This document shows, piece after piece, positions 25,244 to 38,313 of a stretch of DNA of 64,000 bases. This stretch comes from Canna indica (taxonomy: Eukaryota; Streptophyta; Magnoliopsida; Zingiberales; Cannaceae): NCBI GenBank assembly GCA_034359265.1, contig CP136896.1, forward strand, positions 35,082,001 to 35,146,000, given 5' to 3'. The notes under the pieces are model-generated. The model made no database searches and was not told the origin of the DNA. It saw only the letters and a program-made list of their open reading frames with translations. The stretch's first letter is position 1; every line of letters begins with the position of its first letter. Both the position numbers and the translations under genes were made by a program.

Positions 25244-26857
25244 GATAATGTTCTGGAGTCGTTCGGGACTCAGATTATAGGGCGTTTCGAGCCGATACCC
25301 CGAAGTTCAATCAGTCTGCTTCATTCAAGATTCTATTCGAAAAATCGTGCAATTCTGTGCATTAGTCTGTCAAAAATAACTCGATTAACAACTTCTCCCA
25401 TCGCAGTGAATGTTCTGGAGTCGCTCGGTACTCAGATTACTGGGCGTTTCGAGCTGATACCCCAAAGTTCAATCAGTCGGTATCATTCAAGATCTATTCA
25501 AAAAATCATGCAATTCTTTGCATTAGTCTGTCAAAAATAACTCGATTAACAACTTCTCCCATCACAGTGAATGTTCTGGAGTCGCTCGGGACTCTGATTA
25601 CAGGGCGTTTCGAGCCGATACCCCAAATTTCAATCAGTCGGCTTCGTTCAAGATTCTATTCGAAAAATCGTGTAATTCTGTGCATTAGTCTGTCAAAAAT
25701 AACTCGATTAACAACTTCTCCCATCGCAGTGAAAGTTCTGGAGTCGCTCGGTACTTAGATTACTGGGCGTTTCGAGCTGATACCCCGAAGTTCAAACAGT
25801 CGGCATCGTTCAAGATCTATTCGAAAAATCATGCAATTCTTTGCATTAGTCTGTCAAAAATAACTCGATTAACAACTTCTCCCATCACAGTGAATGTTCT
25901 GGAGTCGCTCGGGACTCTGATTACAGGGCGTTTCGAGCCGATACCCCGAAGTTCAATCAGTCTGCTTCGTTCAAGATTCTATTCGAAAAATAGTGCAATT
26001 CTGTGCATTAGTCTGTCGAGAATAACTCGATTAACAACTTCTCCCATCGCAGTGAATGTTCTGGAGTCGCTCGGTACTCAGATTACTGGGCATTTCGAGC
26101 CGATACCCCGAAGTTCAATCAGTCGGCCTCGTTCAAAATCAATTCGAAAAATCGTGCAATTCTTTGCATTAGTCTGTCAAAAATAACTCGATTAACAACT
26201 TCTCCCATCACAGTGAATGTTCTGGAGTCGCTCGGGACTCAGATTACAGGGCGTTTCGAGCCGATACCCCGAAGTTCAATCAGTTGGCATCGTTCAAGAT
26301 CTATTCAAAAAATAATGCAATTCTTTGCATTAGTCTATCAAAAATAACTCGATTAACAACTTCTCCCATCACAGTGAATGTTCTGGAGTCGCTCGGGACT
26401 CAGATTACAGGGCGTTTCGAGCCGATACCCAGAAGTTCAATCAGTCTGCTTCGTTCAAGATTCTATTCGAAAAATCGTGCAATTCTTTGCATTAGTCTGT
26501 CAAAAATAACTTGATTAACAACTTCTCCCATCGCAGTGAATGTTCTGGAGTCGCTCGGGACTCTGATTTCTGGTCGTTTTGAGCCGATACACCGAAGTTC
26601 AATCAGTCGGCTTCGTTCAAGATCTATTCGAATAGTCATGCAATTCTTTGCATTAGTCTGTCAAAAATAACTCGATTAACAAATTCTCCCATCATAGTTA
26701 ATGTTCTGGAGTTGCTCGGGACTCAGATTATAGGGCGTTTCGAGCCGATACCCCGAAGTTCAATCAGTCGGCATCGTTCAAGATCTATTCGAAAAATCAT
26801 GCAATTCTTTGCATTAGTCTGTCAAAAATAACTCGATTAACAACTTCTCCCATCATA
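25244..26857. repeat. 10-mer HOR, copy 3 (1,614 bp)
   Basis: It has the same order. The e monomer (26206) begins GTGAATG, whereas e in copies 1 and 2 begins GTTAATG. The later 6-mers and 10-mer keep GTGAATG. Confidence 0.89.
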
Positions 26858-27825
26858 GATAATGTTCTGGAGTCGTTCGGGACTCAGATTATAGGGCGTT
26901 TCGAGCCGATACCCCGAAGTTCAATCAGTCTGCTTCATTCAAGATTCTATTTGAAAAATCGTGCAATTCTGTGCATTAGTCTGTCAAAAATAACTCGATT
27001 AACAACTTCTCCCATCGCAGTGAATGTTCTGGAGTCACTCGGTACTCAGATTACTGGGCATTTCGAGCCGATACCCCGAAGTTCAATCAGTCGGCCTCGT
27101 TCAAAATCAATTCGAAAAATCGTGCAATTCTTTGCATTAGTCTGTCAAAAATAACTCGATTAACAACTTCTCCCATCACAGTGAATGTTCTGGAGTCGCT
27201 CGGGACTCAGATTACAGGGCGTTTCGAGCCGATACCCCGAAGTTCAATCAGTTGGCATCGTTCAAGATCTATTCAAAAAATAATGCAATTCTTTGCATTA
27301 GTCTATCAAAAATAACTCGATTAACAACTTCTCCCATCACAGTGAATGTTCTGGAGTCGCTCGGGACTCAGATTACAGGGCGTTTCGAGCCGATACCCAG
27401 AAGTTCAATCAGTCTGCTTCGTTCAAGATTCTATTCGAAAAATCGTGCAATTCTTTGCATTAGTCTGTCAAAAATAACTTGATTAACAACTTCTCCCATC
27501 GCAGTGAATGTTCTGGAGTCGCTCGGGACTCTGATTTCTGGTCGTTTTGAGCCGATACACCGAAGTTCAATCAGTCGGCTTCGTTCAAGATCTATTCGAA
27601 TAGTCATGCAATTCTTTGCATTAGTCTGTCAAAAATAACTCGATTAACAAATTCTCCCATCATAGTTAATGTTCTGGAGTTGCTCGGGACTCAGATTATA
27701 GGGCGTTTCGAGCCGATACCCCGAAGTTCAATCAGTCGGCATCGTTCAAGATCTATTCGAAAAATCATGCAATTCTTTGCATTAGTCTGTCAAAAATAAC
27801 TCGATTAACAACTTCTCCCATCATA
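26858..27825. repeat. 6-mer HOR (968 bp): M3 c2 e d M1 M2
   Basis: M3 joins c2 directly, so h b1 b2 c1 are deleted. M3 reads CTATTTGAAAAATC and c2 reads GAGTCACTCGG. The CACTCGG form of c2 first appears here and persists in many c2 copies to about 44 kb. Confidence 0.88.
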
Positions 27826-29439
27826 GATAATGTTCTGGAGTCGTTCGGGACTCAGATTATAGGGCGTTTCGAGCCGATACCCCGAAGTTCAATCAGTCTG
27901 CTTCATTCAAGATTCTATTCGAAAAATCGTGCAATTCTGTGCATTAGTCTGTCAAAAATAACTCGATTAACAACTTCTCCCATCGCAGTGAATGTTCTGG
28001 AGTCGCTCGGTACTCAGATTACTGGGCGTTTCGAGCTGATACCCCAAAGTTCAATCAGTCGGTATCATTCAAGATCTATTCAAAAAATCATGCAATTCTT
28101 TGCATTAGTCTGTCAAAAATAACTCGATTAACAACTTCTCCCATCACAGTGAATGTTCTGGAGTCGCTCGGGACTCTGATTACAGGGCGTTTCGAGCCGA
28201 TACCCCAAATTTCAATCAGTCGGCTTCGTTCAAGATTCTATTCGAAAAATCGTGTAATTCTGTGCATTAGTCTGTCAAAAATAACTCGATTAACAACTTC
28301 TCCCATCGCAGTGAAAGTTCTGGAGTCGCTCGGTACTTAGATTACTGGGCGTTTCGAGCTGATACCCCGAAGTTCAAACAGTCGGCATCGTTCAAGATCT
28401 ATTCGAAAAATCATGCAATTCTTTGCATTAGTCTGTCAAAAATAACTCGATTAACAACTTCTCCCATCACAGTGAATGTTCTGGAGTCGCTCGGGACTCT
28501 GATTACAGGGCGTTTCGAGCCGATACCCCGAAGTTCAATCAGTCTGCTTCGTTCAAGATTCTATTCGAAAAATAGTGCAATTCTGTGCATTAGTCTGTCG
28601 AGAATAACTCGATTAACAACTTCTCCCATCGCAGTGAATGTTCTGGAGTCGCTCGGTACTCAGATTACTGGGCATTTCGAGCCGATACCCCGAAGTTCAA
28701 TCAGTCGGCCTCGTTCAAAATCAATTCGAAAAATCGTGCAATTCTTTGCATTAGTCTGTCAAAAATAACTCGATTAACAACTTCTCCCATCACAGTGAAT
28801 GTTCTGGAGTCGCTCGGGACTCAGATTACAGGGCGTTTCGAGCCGATACCCCGAAGTTCAATCAGTTGGCATCGTTCAAGATCTATTCAAAAAATAATGC
28901 AATTCTTTGCATTAGTCTATCAAAAATAACTCGATTAACAACTTCTCCCATCACAGTGAATGTTCTGGAGTCGCTCGGGACTCAGATTACAGGGCGTTTC
29001 GAGCCGATACCCAGAAGTTCAATCAGTCTGCTTCGTTCAAGATTCTATTCGAAAAATCGTGCAATTCTTTGCATTAGTCTGTCAAAAATAACTTGATTAA
29101 CAACTTCTCCCATCGCAGTGAATGTTCTGGAGTCGCTCGGGACTCTGATTTCTGGTCGTTTTGAGCCGATACACCGAAGTTCAATCAGTCGGCTTCGTTC
29201 AAGATCTATTCGAATAGTCATGCAATTCTTTGCATTAGTCTGTCAAAAATAACTCGATTAACAAATTCTCCCATCATAGTTAATGTTCTGGAGTTGCTCG
29301 GGACTCAGATTATAGGGCGTTTCGAGCCGATACCCCGAAGTTCAATCAGTCGGCATCGTTCAAGATCTATTCGAAAAATCATGCAATTCTTTGCATTAGT
29401 CTGTCAAAAATAACTCGATTAACAACTTCTCCCATCATA
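27826..29439. repeat. 10-mer HOR, copy 4 (1,614 bp)
   Basis: This is the M3 h b1 b2 c1 c2 e d M1 M2 order again, with GTGAAAGTTC in b2. With the preceding 6-mer it forms a 2,582-bp 16-mer. The next 6-mer repeats the start of that 16-mer. Confidence 0.88.
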
Positions 29440-30407
29440 GATAATGTTCTGGAGTCGTTCGGGACTCAGATTATAGGGCGTTTCGAGCCGATACCCCGAA
29501 GTTCAATCAGTCTGCTTCATTCAAGATTCTATTTGAAAAATCGTGCAATTCTGTGCATTAGTCTGTCAAAAATAACTCGATTAACAACTTCTCCCATCGC
29601 AGTGAATGTTCTGGAGTCACTCGGTACTCAGATTACTGGGCATTTCGAGCCGATACCCCGAAGTTCAATCAGTCGGCCTCGTTCAAAATCAATTCGAAAA
29701 ATCGTGCAATTCTTTGCATTAGTCTGTCAAAAATAACTCGATTAACAACTTCTCCCATCACAGTGAATGTTCTGGAGTCGCTCGGGACTCAGATTACAGG
29801 GCGTTTCGAGCCGATACCCCGAAGTTCAATCAGTTGGCATCGTTCAAGATCTATTCAAAAAATAATGCAATTCTTTGCATTAGTCTATCAAAAATAACTC
29901 GATTAACAACTTCTCCCATCACAGTGAATGTTCTGGAGTCGCTCGGGACTCAGATTACAGGGCGTTTCGAGCCGATACCCAGAAGTTCAATCAGTCTGCT
30001 TCGTTCAAGATTCTATTCGAAAAATCGTGCAATTCTTTGCATTAGTCTGTCAAAAATAACTTGATTAACAACTTCTCCCATCGCAGTGAATGTTCTGGAG
30101 TCGCTCGGGACTCTGATTTCTGGTCGTTTTGAGCCGATACACCGAAGTTCAATCAGTCGGCTTCGTTCAAGATCTATTCGAATAGTCATGCAATTCTTTG
30201 CATTAGTCTGTCAAAAATAACTCGATTAACAAATTCTCCCATCATAGTTAATGTTCTGGAGTTGCTCGGGACTCAGATTATAGGGCGTTTCGAGCCGATA
30301 CCCCGAAGTTCAATCAGTCGGCATCGTTCAAGATCTATTCGAAAAATCATGCAATTCTTTGCATTAGTCTGTCAAAAATAACTCGATTAACAACTTCTCC
30401 CATCACA
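29440..30407. repeat. 6-mer HOR (968 bp): M3 c2 e d M1 M2
   Basis: It shares the CTATTTGAAAAATC of M3 and the CACTCGG of c2 with the 6-mer at 26,858, at an offset of 2,582 bp. It is therefore a copy of that unit and not an independent deletion. Confidence 0.88.
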
Positions 30408-31375
30408 GTGAATGTTCTGGAGTCGCTCGGGACTCTGATTACAGGGCGTTTCGAGCCGATACCCCGAATTTCAATCAGTCGGCTTCGTTCAAGATTCTAT
30501 TCGAAAAATCGTGTAATTCTGTGCATTAGCCTGTCAAGAATAACTCGATTAACAACTTCTCCCATCGCAGTGAATGTTCTGGAGTCGCTCGGTACTCAGA
30601 TTACTGGGCATTTCGAGCCGATACCCCGAAGTTCAATCAGTCGGCCTCGTTCAAAATCAATTCGAAAAATCGTGCAATTCTTTGCATTAGTCTGTCAAAA
30701 ATAACTCGATTAACAACTTCTCCCATCACAGTGAATGTTCTGGAGTCGCTCGGGACTCAGATTACAGGGCGTTTCGAGCCGATACCCCGAAGTTCAATCA
30801 GTTGGCATCGTTCAAGATCTATTCAAAAAATAATGCAATTCTTTGCATTAGTCTATCAAAAATAACTCGATTAACAACTTCTCCCATCACAGTGAATGTT
30901 CTGGAGTCGCTCGGGACTCAGATTACAGGGCGTTTCGAGCCGATACCCAGAAGTTCAATCAGTCTGCTTCGTTCAAGATTCTATTCGAAAAATCGTGCAA
31001 TTCTTTGCATTAGTCTGTCAAAAATAACTTGATTAACAACTTCTCCCATCGCAGTGAATGTTCTGGAGTCGCTCGGGACTCTGATTTCTGGTCGTTTTGA
31101 GCCGATACACCGAAGTTCAATCAGTCGGCTTCGTTCAAGATCTATTCGAATAGTCATGCAATTCTTTGCATTAGTCTGTCAAAAATAACTCGATTAACAA
31201 ATTCTCCCATCATAGTTAATATTCTGGAGTTGCTCGGGACTCAGATTATAGGGCGTTTCGAGCCGATACCCCGAAGTTCAATCAGTCGGCATCGTTCAAG
31301 ATCTATTCGAAAAATCATGCAATTCTTTGCATTAGTCTGTCAAAAATAACTCGATTAACAACTTCTCCCATCATA
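30408..31375. repeat. 6-mer HOR with a1 in place of M3 (968 bp): a1 c2 e d M1 M2
   Basis: The first monomer is a canonical a1 (CCGAATTTC, GTGTAATTC, GCCTGTCAAG) joined to a c2 with GTCGCTCGG, giving an a1-c2 junction found nowhere else in the window. The M2 copy reads GTTAATATTCTGG. Confidence 0.87.
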
Positions 31376-32343
31376 GATAATGTTCTGGAGTCGTTCGGGA
31401 CTCAGATTATAGGGCGTTTCGAGCCGATACCCCGAAGTTCAATCAGTCTGCTTCATTCAAGATTCTATTCGAAAAATCGTGCAATTCTGTGCATTAGTCT
31501 GTCAAAAATAACTCGATTAACAACTTCTCCCATCGCAGTGAATGTTCTGGAGTCACTCGGTACTCAGATTACTGGGCATTTCGAGCCGATACCCCGAAGT
31601 TCAATCAGTCGGCCTCGTTCAAAATCAATTCGAAAAATCGTGCAATTCTTTGCATTAGTCTGTCAAAAATAACTCGATTAACAACTTCTCCCATCACAGT
31701 GAATGTTCTGGAGTCGCTCGGGACTCAGATTACAGGGCGTTTCGAGCCGATACCCCGAAGTTCAATCAGTTGGCATCGTTCAAGATCTATTCAAAAAATA
31801 ATGCAATTCTTTGCATTAGTCTATCAAAAATAACTCGATTAACAACTTCTCCCATCACAGTGAATGTTCTGGAGTCGCTCGGGACTCAGATTACAGGGCG
31901 TTTCGAGCCGATACCCAGAAGTTCAATCAGTCTGCTTCGTTCAAGATTCTATTCGAAAAATCGTGCAATTCTTTGCATTAGTCTGTCAAAAATAACTTGA
32001 TTAACAACTTCTCCCATCGCAGTGAATGTTCTGGAGTCGCTCGGGACTCTGATTTCTGGTCGTTTTGAGCCGATACACCGAAGTTCAATCAGTCGGCTTC
32101 GTTCAAGATCTATTCGAATAGTCATGCAATTCTTTGCATTAGTCTGTCAAAAATAACTCGATTAACAAATTCTCCCATCATAGTTAATGTTCTGGAGTTG
32201 CTCGGGACTCAGATTATAGGGCGTTTCGAGCCGATACCCCAAAGTTCAATCAGTCGGCATCGTTCAAGATCTATTCGAAAAATCATGCAATTCTTTGCAT
32301 TAGTCTGTCAAAAATAACTCGATTAACAACTTCTCCCATCATA
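31376..32343. repeat. 6-mer HOR (968 bp): M3 c2 e d M1 M2
   Basis: M3 here has the usual CTATTCGAAAAATC, so it differs from the two CTATTTG copies. c2 keeps CACTCGG. M2 (32183) reads CCCCAAAGTTC. Confidence 0.87.
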
Positions 32344-32666
32344 GATAATGTTCTGGAGTCGTTCGGGACTCAGATTATAGGGCGTTTCGAGCCGATACCC
32401 CGAAGTTCAATCAGTCTGCTTCATTCAAGATTCTATTCGAAAAATCGTGCAATTCTGTGCATTAGTCTGTCAAAAATAACTCGATTAACAACTTCTCCCA
32501 TCGCAGTGAATGTTCTGGAGTCACTCGGTACTCAGATTACTGGGCGTTTCGAGTTCATACACCGAAGTTCAATCAGTCGGCATCGTTCAAGATCTATTCG
32601 AGAAATCATGCAATTCTTTGCATTAGTCTGTCAAAAATAACTCGATTAACAACTTCTCCCATCACA
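32344..32666. repeat. M3 p dimer closing the 6-mer series
   Basis: The p monomer (32506) is distinctive: CACTCGGTACTCAG, GAGTTCATACACCG and TTCGAGAAATC. It recurs only at 34,925 and 38,153, each time after M3 and before k, and so marks the joints of the 15-mer and 20-mer units. Confidence 0.87.
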
Positions 32667-35085
32667 GTGAATGTTCTGGAGTCGCTCGGGACTCAGATTA
32701 CAGGGCGTTTCGAGCCGATACCCCAAAGTTCAATCAGTCTGCTTCGTTCAAGATTCTATTCGAAAAATAGTGCAATTCTGTGCATTAGCCTGTCAAGAAT
32801 AACTCGATTAACAACTTCTCCCATCGCAGTGAATGTTCTGGAGTCGCTCGGTACTCAGATTACTGGGCATTTCGAGCTGATACCCCGAAGTTCAATCAGT
32901 CGGCATCGTTCAAGATCTATTCGAAAAATCATGCAATTCTTTGCATTAGTCTGTCAAAAATAACTCGATTAACAACTTCTCCCATCACAGTGAATGTTCT
33001 GGAGTCGCTCGGGACTCAGATTACAGGGCGTTGAGCCGATACCCCGAAGTTCAATCAGTCTGCTTCGTTCAAGATTCTATTCGAAAAATAGTGCAATTCT
33101 GTGCATTAGTCTGTCGAGAATAACTCGATTAACAACTTCTCCCATCGCAGTGAATGTTCTGGAGTCGCTCGGTACTCAGATTACTGGGCATTTCGAGCCG
33201 ATACCCCGAAGTTCAATCAGTCGGCCTCGTTCAAAATCAATTCGAAAAATCGTGCAATTCTTTGCATTAGTCTATCAAAAATAACTCGATTAACAACTTC
33301 TCCCATCACAGTGAATGTTCTGGAGTCGCTCGGGACTCAGATTACAGGGCGTTTCGAGCCGATACCCCGAAGTTCAATCAGTCGGCATCGTTCAAGATCT
33401 ATTCAAAAAATAATGCAATTCTTTGCATTAGTCTGTCAAAAATAACTCGATTAACAACTTCTCCCATCACAGTGAATGTTCTGGAGTCGCTCGGGACTCT
33501 GATTACAGGGTGTTTCGAGCCGATACCCCGAATTTCAATCAGTCGGCTTCGTTCAAGATTCTATTCGAAAAATCGTGTAATTCTGTGCATTAGTCTGTCA
33601 AAAATAACTCGATTAACAACTTCTCCCATCGCAGTGAATGTTCTGGAGTCGCTCGGTACTTAGATTACTGGGCGTTTCGTGCTGATACCCCGAAGTTCAA
33701 TCAGTCGGCATCGTTCAAGATCTATTCGAAAAATCATGCAATTCTTTGCATTAGTCTGTCAAAAATAACTCGATTAATAACTTCTCCCATCACAGTGAAT
33801 GTTCTGGAGTCGCTCGGGACTCAGATTACAGGGCGTTTCGAGCCGATACCCCGAAGTTCAATCAGTCTGCTTCGTTCAAGATTCTATTCGAAAAATAGTG
33901 CAATTCTGTGCATTAGTCTGTCGAGAATAACTCGATTAACAACTTCTCCCATCGCAGTGAATGTTCTGGAGTCACTCGATACTCAGATTACTGGGCATTT
34001 CGAGCCGATACCCCGAAGTTCAATCAGTCGGCCTCGTTCAAAATCAATTCGAAAAATCGTGCAATTCTTTGCATTAGTCTGTCAAAAATAACTCGATTAA
34101 CAACTTCTCCCATCACAGTGAATGTTCTGGAGTCGCTCGGGACTCAGATTACAGGGCGTTTCGAGCCGATACCCCGAAGTTCAATCAGTTGGCATCGTTC
34201 AAGATCTATTCAAAAAATAATGCAATTCTTTGCATTAGTCTATCATAAATAACTCGATTAACAACTTCTCCCATCACAGTGAATGTTCTGGAGTCGCTCG
34301 GGACTCAGATTACAGGGCGTTTCGAGCTGATACCCAGAAGTTCAATCAGTCTGCTTCGTTCAAGATTCTATTCGAAAAATCGTGCAATTCTTTGCATTAG
34401 TCTGTCAAAAATAACTTGATTAACAACTTCTCCCATCGCAGTGAATGTTCTGGAGTCGCTCGGGACTCTGATTTCTGGTCGTTTTGAGCCGATACACCGA
34501 AGTTCAATCAGTCGGCTTCGTTCAAGATCTATTCGAATAGTCATGCAATTCTTTGCATTAGTCTGTCAAAAATAACTCGATTAACAAATTCTCCCATCAT
34601 AGTTAATGTTCTGGAGTTGCTCGGGACTCAGATTATAGGGCGTTTCGAGCCGATACCCCGAAGTTCAATCAGTCGGCATCGTTCAAGATCTATTCGAAAA
34701 ATCATGCAATTCTTTGCATTAGTCTGTCAAAAATAACTCGATTAACAACTTCTCCCATCATAGATAATGTTCTGGAGTCGTTCGGGACTCAGATTATAGG
34801 GCGTTTCGAGCCGATACCCCGAAGTTCAATCAGTCTGCTTCATTCAAGATTCTATTCGAAAAATCGTGCAATTCTGTGCATTAGTCTGTCAAAAATAACT
34901 CGATTAACAACTTCTCCCATCGCAGTGAATGTTCTGGAGTCACTCGGTACTCAGATTACTGGGCGTTTCGAGTTCATACACCGAAGTTCAATCAGTCGGC
35001 ATCGTTCAAGATCTATTCGAGAAATCATGCAATTCTTTGCATTAGTCTGTCAAAAATAACTCGATTAACAACTTCTCCCATCACA
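32667..35085. repeat. 15-mer HOR (2,419 bp)
   Basis: The order is k, c2/h, c1, c2, e, b1, b2, c1, c2, e, d, M1, M2, M3, p. The monomer at 32,829 starts like c2 (GGGCATTTCGAG) and continues like h (GAGCTGATAC, CATCG). c1 at 32,990 has a unique 2-bp deletion, GGGCGTTGAGCC for GGGCGTTTCGAGCC. b2 reads GCGTTTCGTGCTG. c2 (33957) reads CACTCGATACTC. Confidence 0.87.
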
Positions 35086-38000
35086 GTGAATGTTCTGGAG
35101 TCGCTCGGGACTCAGATTACAGGGCGTTTCGAGCCGATACCCCAAAGTTCAATCAGTCTGCTTCGTTCAAGATTCTATTCGAAAAATAGTGCAATTCTGT
35201 GCATTAGCCTGTCAAGAATAACTCGATTAACAACTTCTCCCATCGCAGTGAATGTTCTGGAGTCGCTCGGTACTCAGATTACTGGGCGTTTCGAGACAAT
35301 TCCCCGAAGTTCAATCAGTCGGCTTCGTTCAAAATCAATTCGAAAAATCATGCAATTCTTTGCATTAGTCTGTCAAAAATAACTCGATTAACAACTTCTC
35401 CCATCACAGTGAATGTTCTGGAGTCGCTCGGGACTCAGATTACAGGGCGTTTCCAGCCGATACCCCGAAGTTCAATCAGTCGGCATCGTTCAAGATCTAT
35501 TCGAAAAATCATGCAATTCTTTGCATTAGTCTGTCAAAAATAACTCGATTAACAACTTCTCCTATCACAGTTAATGTTCTGGAGTCGCTCGGGACTCAGA
35601 TTACAGGGCCTTTCGAGCCGATACCCCGAATTTCAATCAGTCGACTTCGTTCAAGATTCTATTCGAAAAATCGTGCAATTCTGTGCATTAGTCTGTCAAA
35701 AATAACTCGATTAACAACTTCTCCCATCGCAGTGAATGTTCTGGAGTCGCTGGGTACTCAGATTACTGGGTGTTTCGAGCTGATACCCCAAAGTTCAATC
35801 AATCGGCATCGTTCAAGATCTATTCAAAAAATCATGCAATTCTTTGCATTAGTCTGTCAAAAATAACTCGATTAACAACTTCTCCCATCACAGTGAATGT
35901 TCTGGAGTCGCTCGGGACTCAGATTACAGGGCGTTTCGAGCCGATACCCCGAATTTCAATCAGTCGACTTCGTTCAAGATTCTATTCTAAAAATCGTGCA
36001 ATTCTGTGCATTAGTCTGTCAAAAATAACTCGATTAACAACTTCTCCCATCGCAGTGAATGTTCTGGAGTCGCTCGGTACTCAGATTACTGGGCGTTTCG
36101 AGCTGATACCCCAAAGTTCAATCAGTCGGCATCGTTCAAGATCTATTCGAAAAATCATGCAATTCTTTGCATTAGTCTGTCAAAAATAACTCGATTAATA
36201 ACTTCTCCCATCACAGTGAATGTTCTGGAGTCGCTCGGGACTCAGATTACAGGGCGTTTCGAGCCGATACCCCGAAGTTCAATCAGTCTGCTTCGTTCAA
36301 GATTCTATTCGAAAAATAGTGCAATTCTGTGCATTAGTCTGTCGAGAATAACTCGATTAACAACTTCTCCCATCGCAGTGAATGTTCTGGAGTCACTCGG
36401 TACTCAGATTACTGGGCATTTCGAGCCGATACCCCGAAGTTCAATCAGTCGGCCTCGTTCAAAATCAATTCGAAAAATCGTGCAAATCTTTGCATTAGTC
36501 TGTCAAAAATAACTCGATTAACAACTTCTCCCATCACAGTGAATGTTCTGGAGTCGCTCGGGACTCAGATTACAGGGCGTTTCGAGCCGATACCCCGAAG
36601 TTCAATCAGTCGGCATCGTTCAAGATCTATTCAAAAAATAATGCAATTCTTTGCATTAGTCTGTCAAAAATAACTCGATTAACAACTTCTCCCATCACAG
36701 TGAATGTTCTGGAGTCGCTCGGGACTCTGATTACAGGGCGTTTCGAGCCGATACCCCGAATTTCAATCAGTCGGCTTCGTTCAAGATTCTATTCGAAAAA
36801 TCGTGTAATTCTGTGCATTAGTCTGTCAAAAATAACTCGATTAACAACTTCTCCCATCGCAGTGAATGTTCTGGAGTCGCTCGGTACTTAGATTACTGGG
36901 CGTTTCGTGCTGATACCCCGAAGTTCAATCAGTCGGCATCGTTCAAGATCTATTCGAAAAATCATGCAATTCTTTGCATTAGTCTGTCAAAAATAACTCG
37001 ATTAATAACTTCTCCCATCACAGTGAATGTTCTGGAGTCGCTCGGGACTCAGATTACAGGGCGTTTCGAGCCGATACCCCGAAGTTCAATCAGTCTGCTT
37101 CGTTCAAGATTCTATTCGAAAAATAGTGCAATTCTGTGCATTAGTCTGTCGAGAATAACTCGATTAACAACTTCTCCCATCGCAGTGAATGTTCTGGAGT
37201 CACTCGGTACTCAGATTACTGGGCATTTCGAGCCGATACCCCGAAGTTCAATCAGTCGGCCTCGTTCAAAATCAATTCGAAAAATCGTGCAATTCTTTGC
37301 ATTAGTCTGTCAAAAATAACTCGATTAACAACTTCTCCCATCACAGTGAATGTTCTGGAGTCGCTCGGGACTCAGATTACAGGGCGTTTCGAGCCGATAC
37401 CCCGAAGTTCAATCAGTTGGCATCGTTCAAGATCTATTCAAAAAATAATGCAATTCTTTGCATTAGTCTATCAAAAATAACTCGATTAACAACTTCTCCC
37501 ATCACAGTGAATGTTCTGGAGTCGCTCGGGACTCAGATTACAGGGCGTTTCGAGCCGATACCCAGAAGTTCAATCAGTCTGCTTCGTTCAAGATTCTATT
37601 CGAAAAATCGTGCAATTCTTTGCATTAGTCTGTCAAAAATAACTTGATTAACAACTTCTCCCATCGCAGTGAATGTTCTGGAGTCACTCGGGACTCTGAT
37701 TTCTGGTCGTTTTGAGCCGATACACCGAAGTTCAATCAGTCGGCTTCGTTCAAGATCTATTCGAATAGTCATGCAATTCTTTGCATTAGTCTGTCAAAAA
37801 TAACTCAATTAACAAATTCTCCCATCATAGTTAATGTTCTGGAGTTGCTCGGGACTCAGATTATAGGGCGTTTCGAGCCGATACCCCGAAGTTCAATCAG
37901 TCGGCATCGTTCAAGATCTATTCGAAAAATCATGCAATTCTTTGCATTAGTCTGTCAAAAATAACTCGATTAACAACTTCTCCCATCATAGATAATGTTC

Positions 38001-38313
38001 TGGAGTCGTTCGGGACTCAGATTATAGGGCGTTTCGAGCCGATACCCCGAAGTTCAATCAGTCTGCTTCATTCAAGATTCTATTCGAAAAATCGTGCAAT
38101 TCTGTGCATTAGTCTGTCAAAAATAACTCGATTAACAACTTCTCCCATCGCAGTGAATGTTCTGGAGTCACTCGGTACTCAGATTACTGGGCGTTTCGAG
38201 TTCATACACCGAAGTTCAATCAGTCGGCATCGTTCAAGATCTATTCGAGAAATCATGCAATTCTTTGCATTAGTCTGTCAAAAATAACTCGATTAACAAC
38301 TTCTCCCATCACA
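35086..38313. repeat. 20-mer HOR (3,228 bp), last unit of the left domain
   Basis: The order is k a2 f g h g h c1 c2 e b1 b2 c1 c2 e d M1 M2 M3 p. It is the 15-mer plus an a2 f g h g h insertion. Private markers are GAGACAATTCCCCG in a2, GTCGCTGGGTACTC and AATCAATCGG in h, and TATTCTAAAAATCG in the second g. GATTAATAAC precedes both c1 copies. The first 2,354 bp recur at 41,865. The last M1 (37669) and M3 (37991) of the window are here. Confidence 0.88.
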
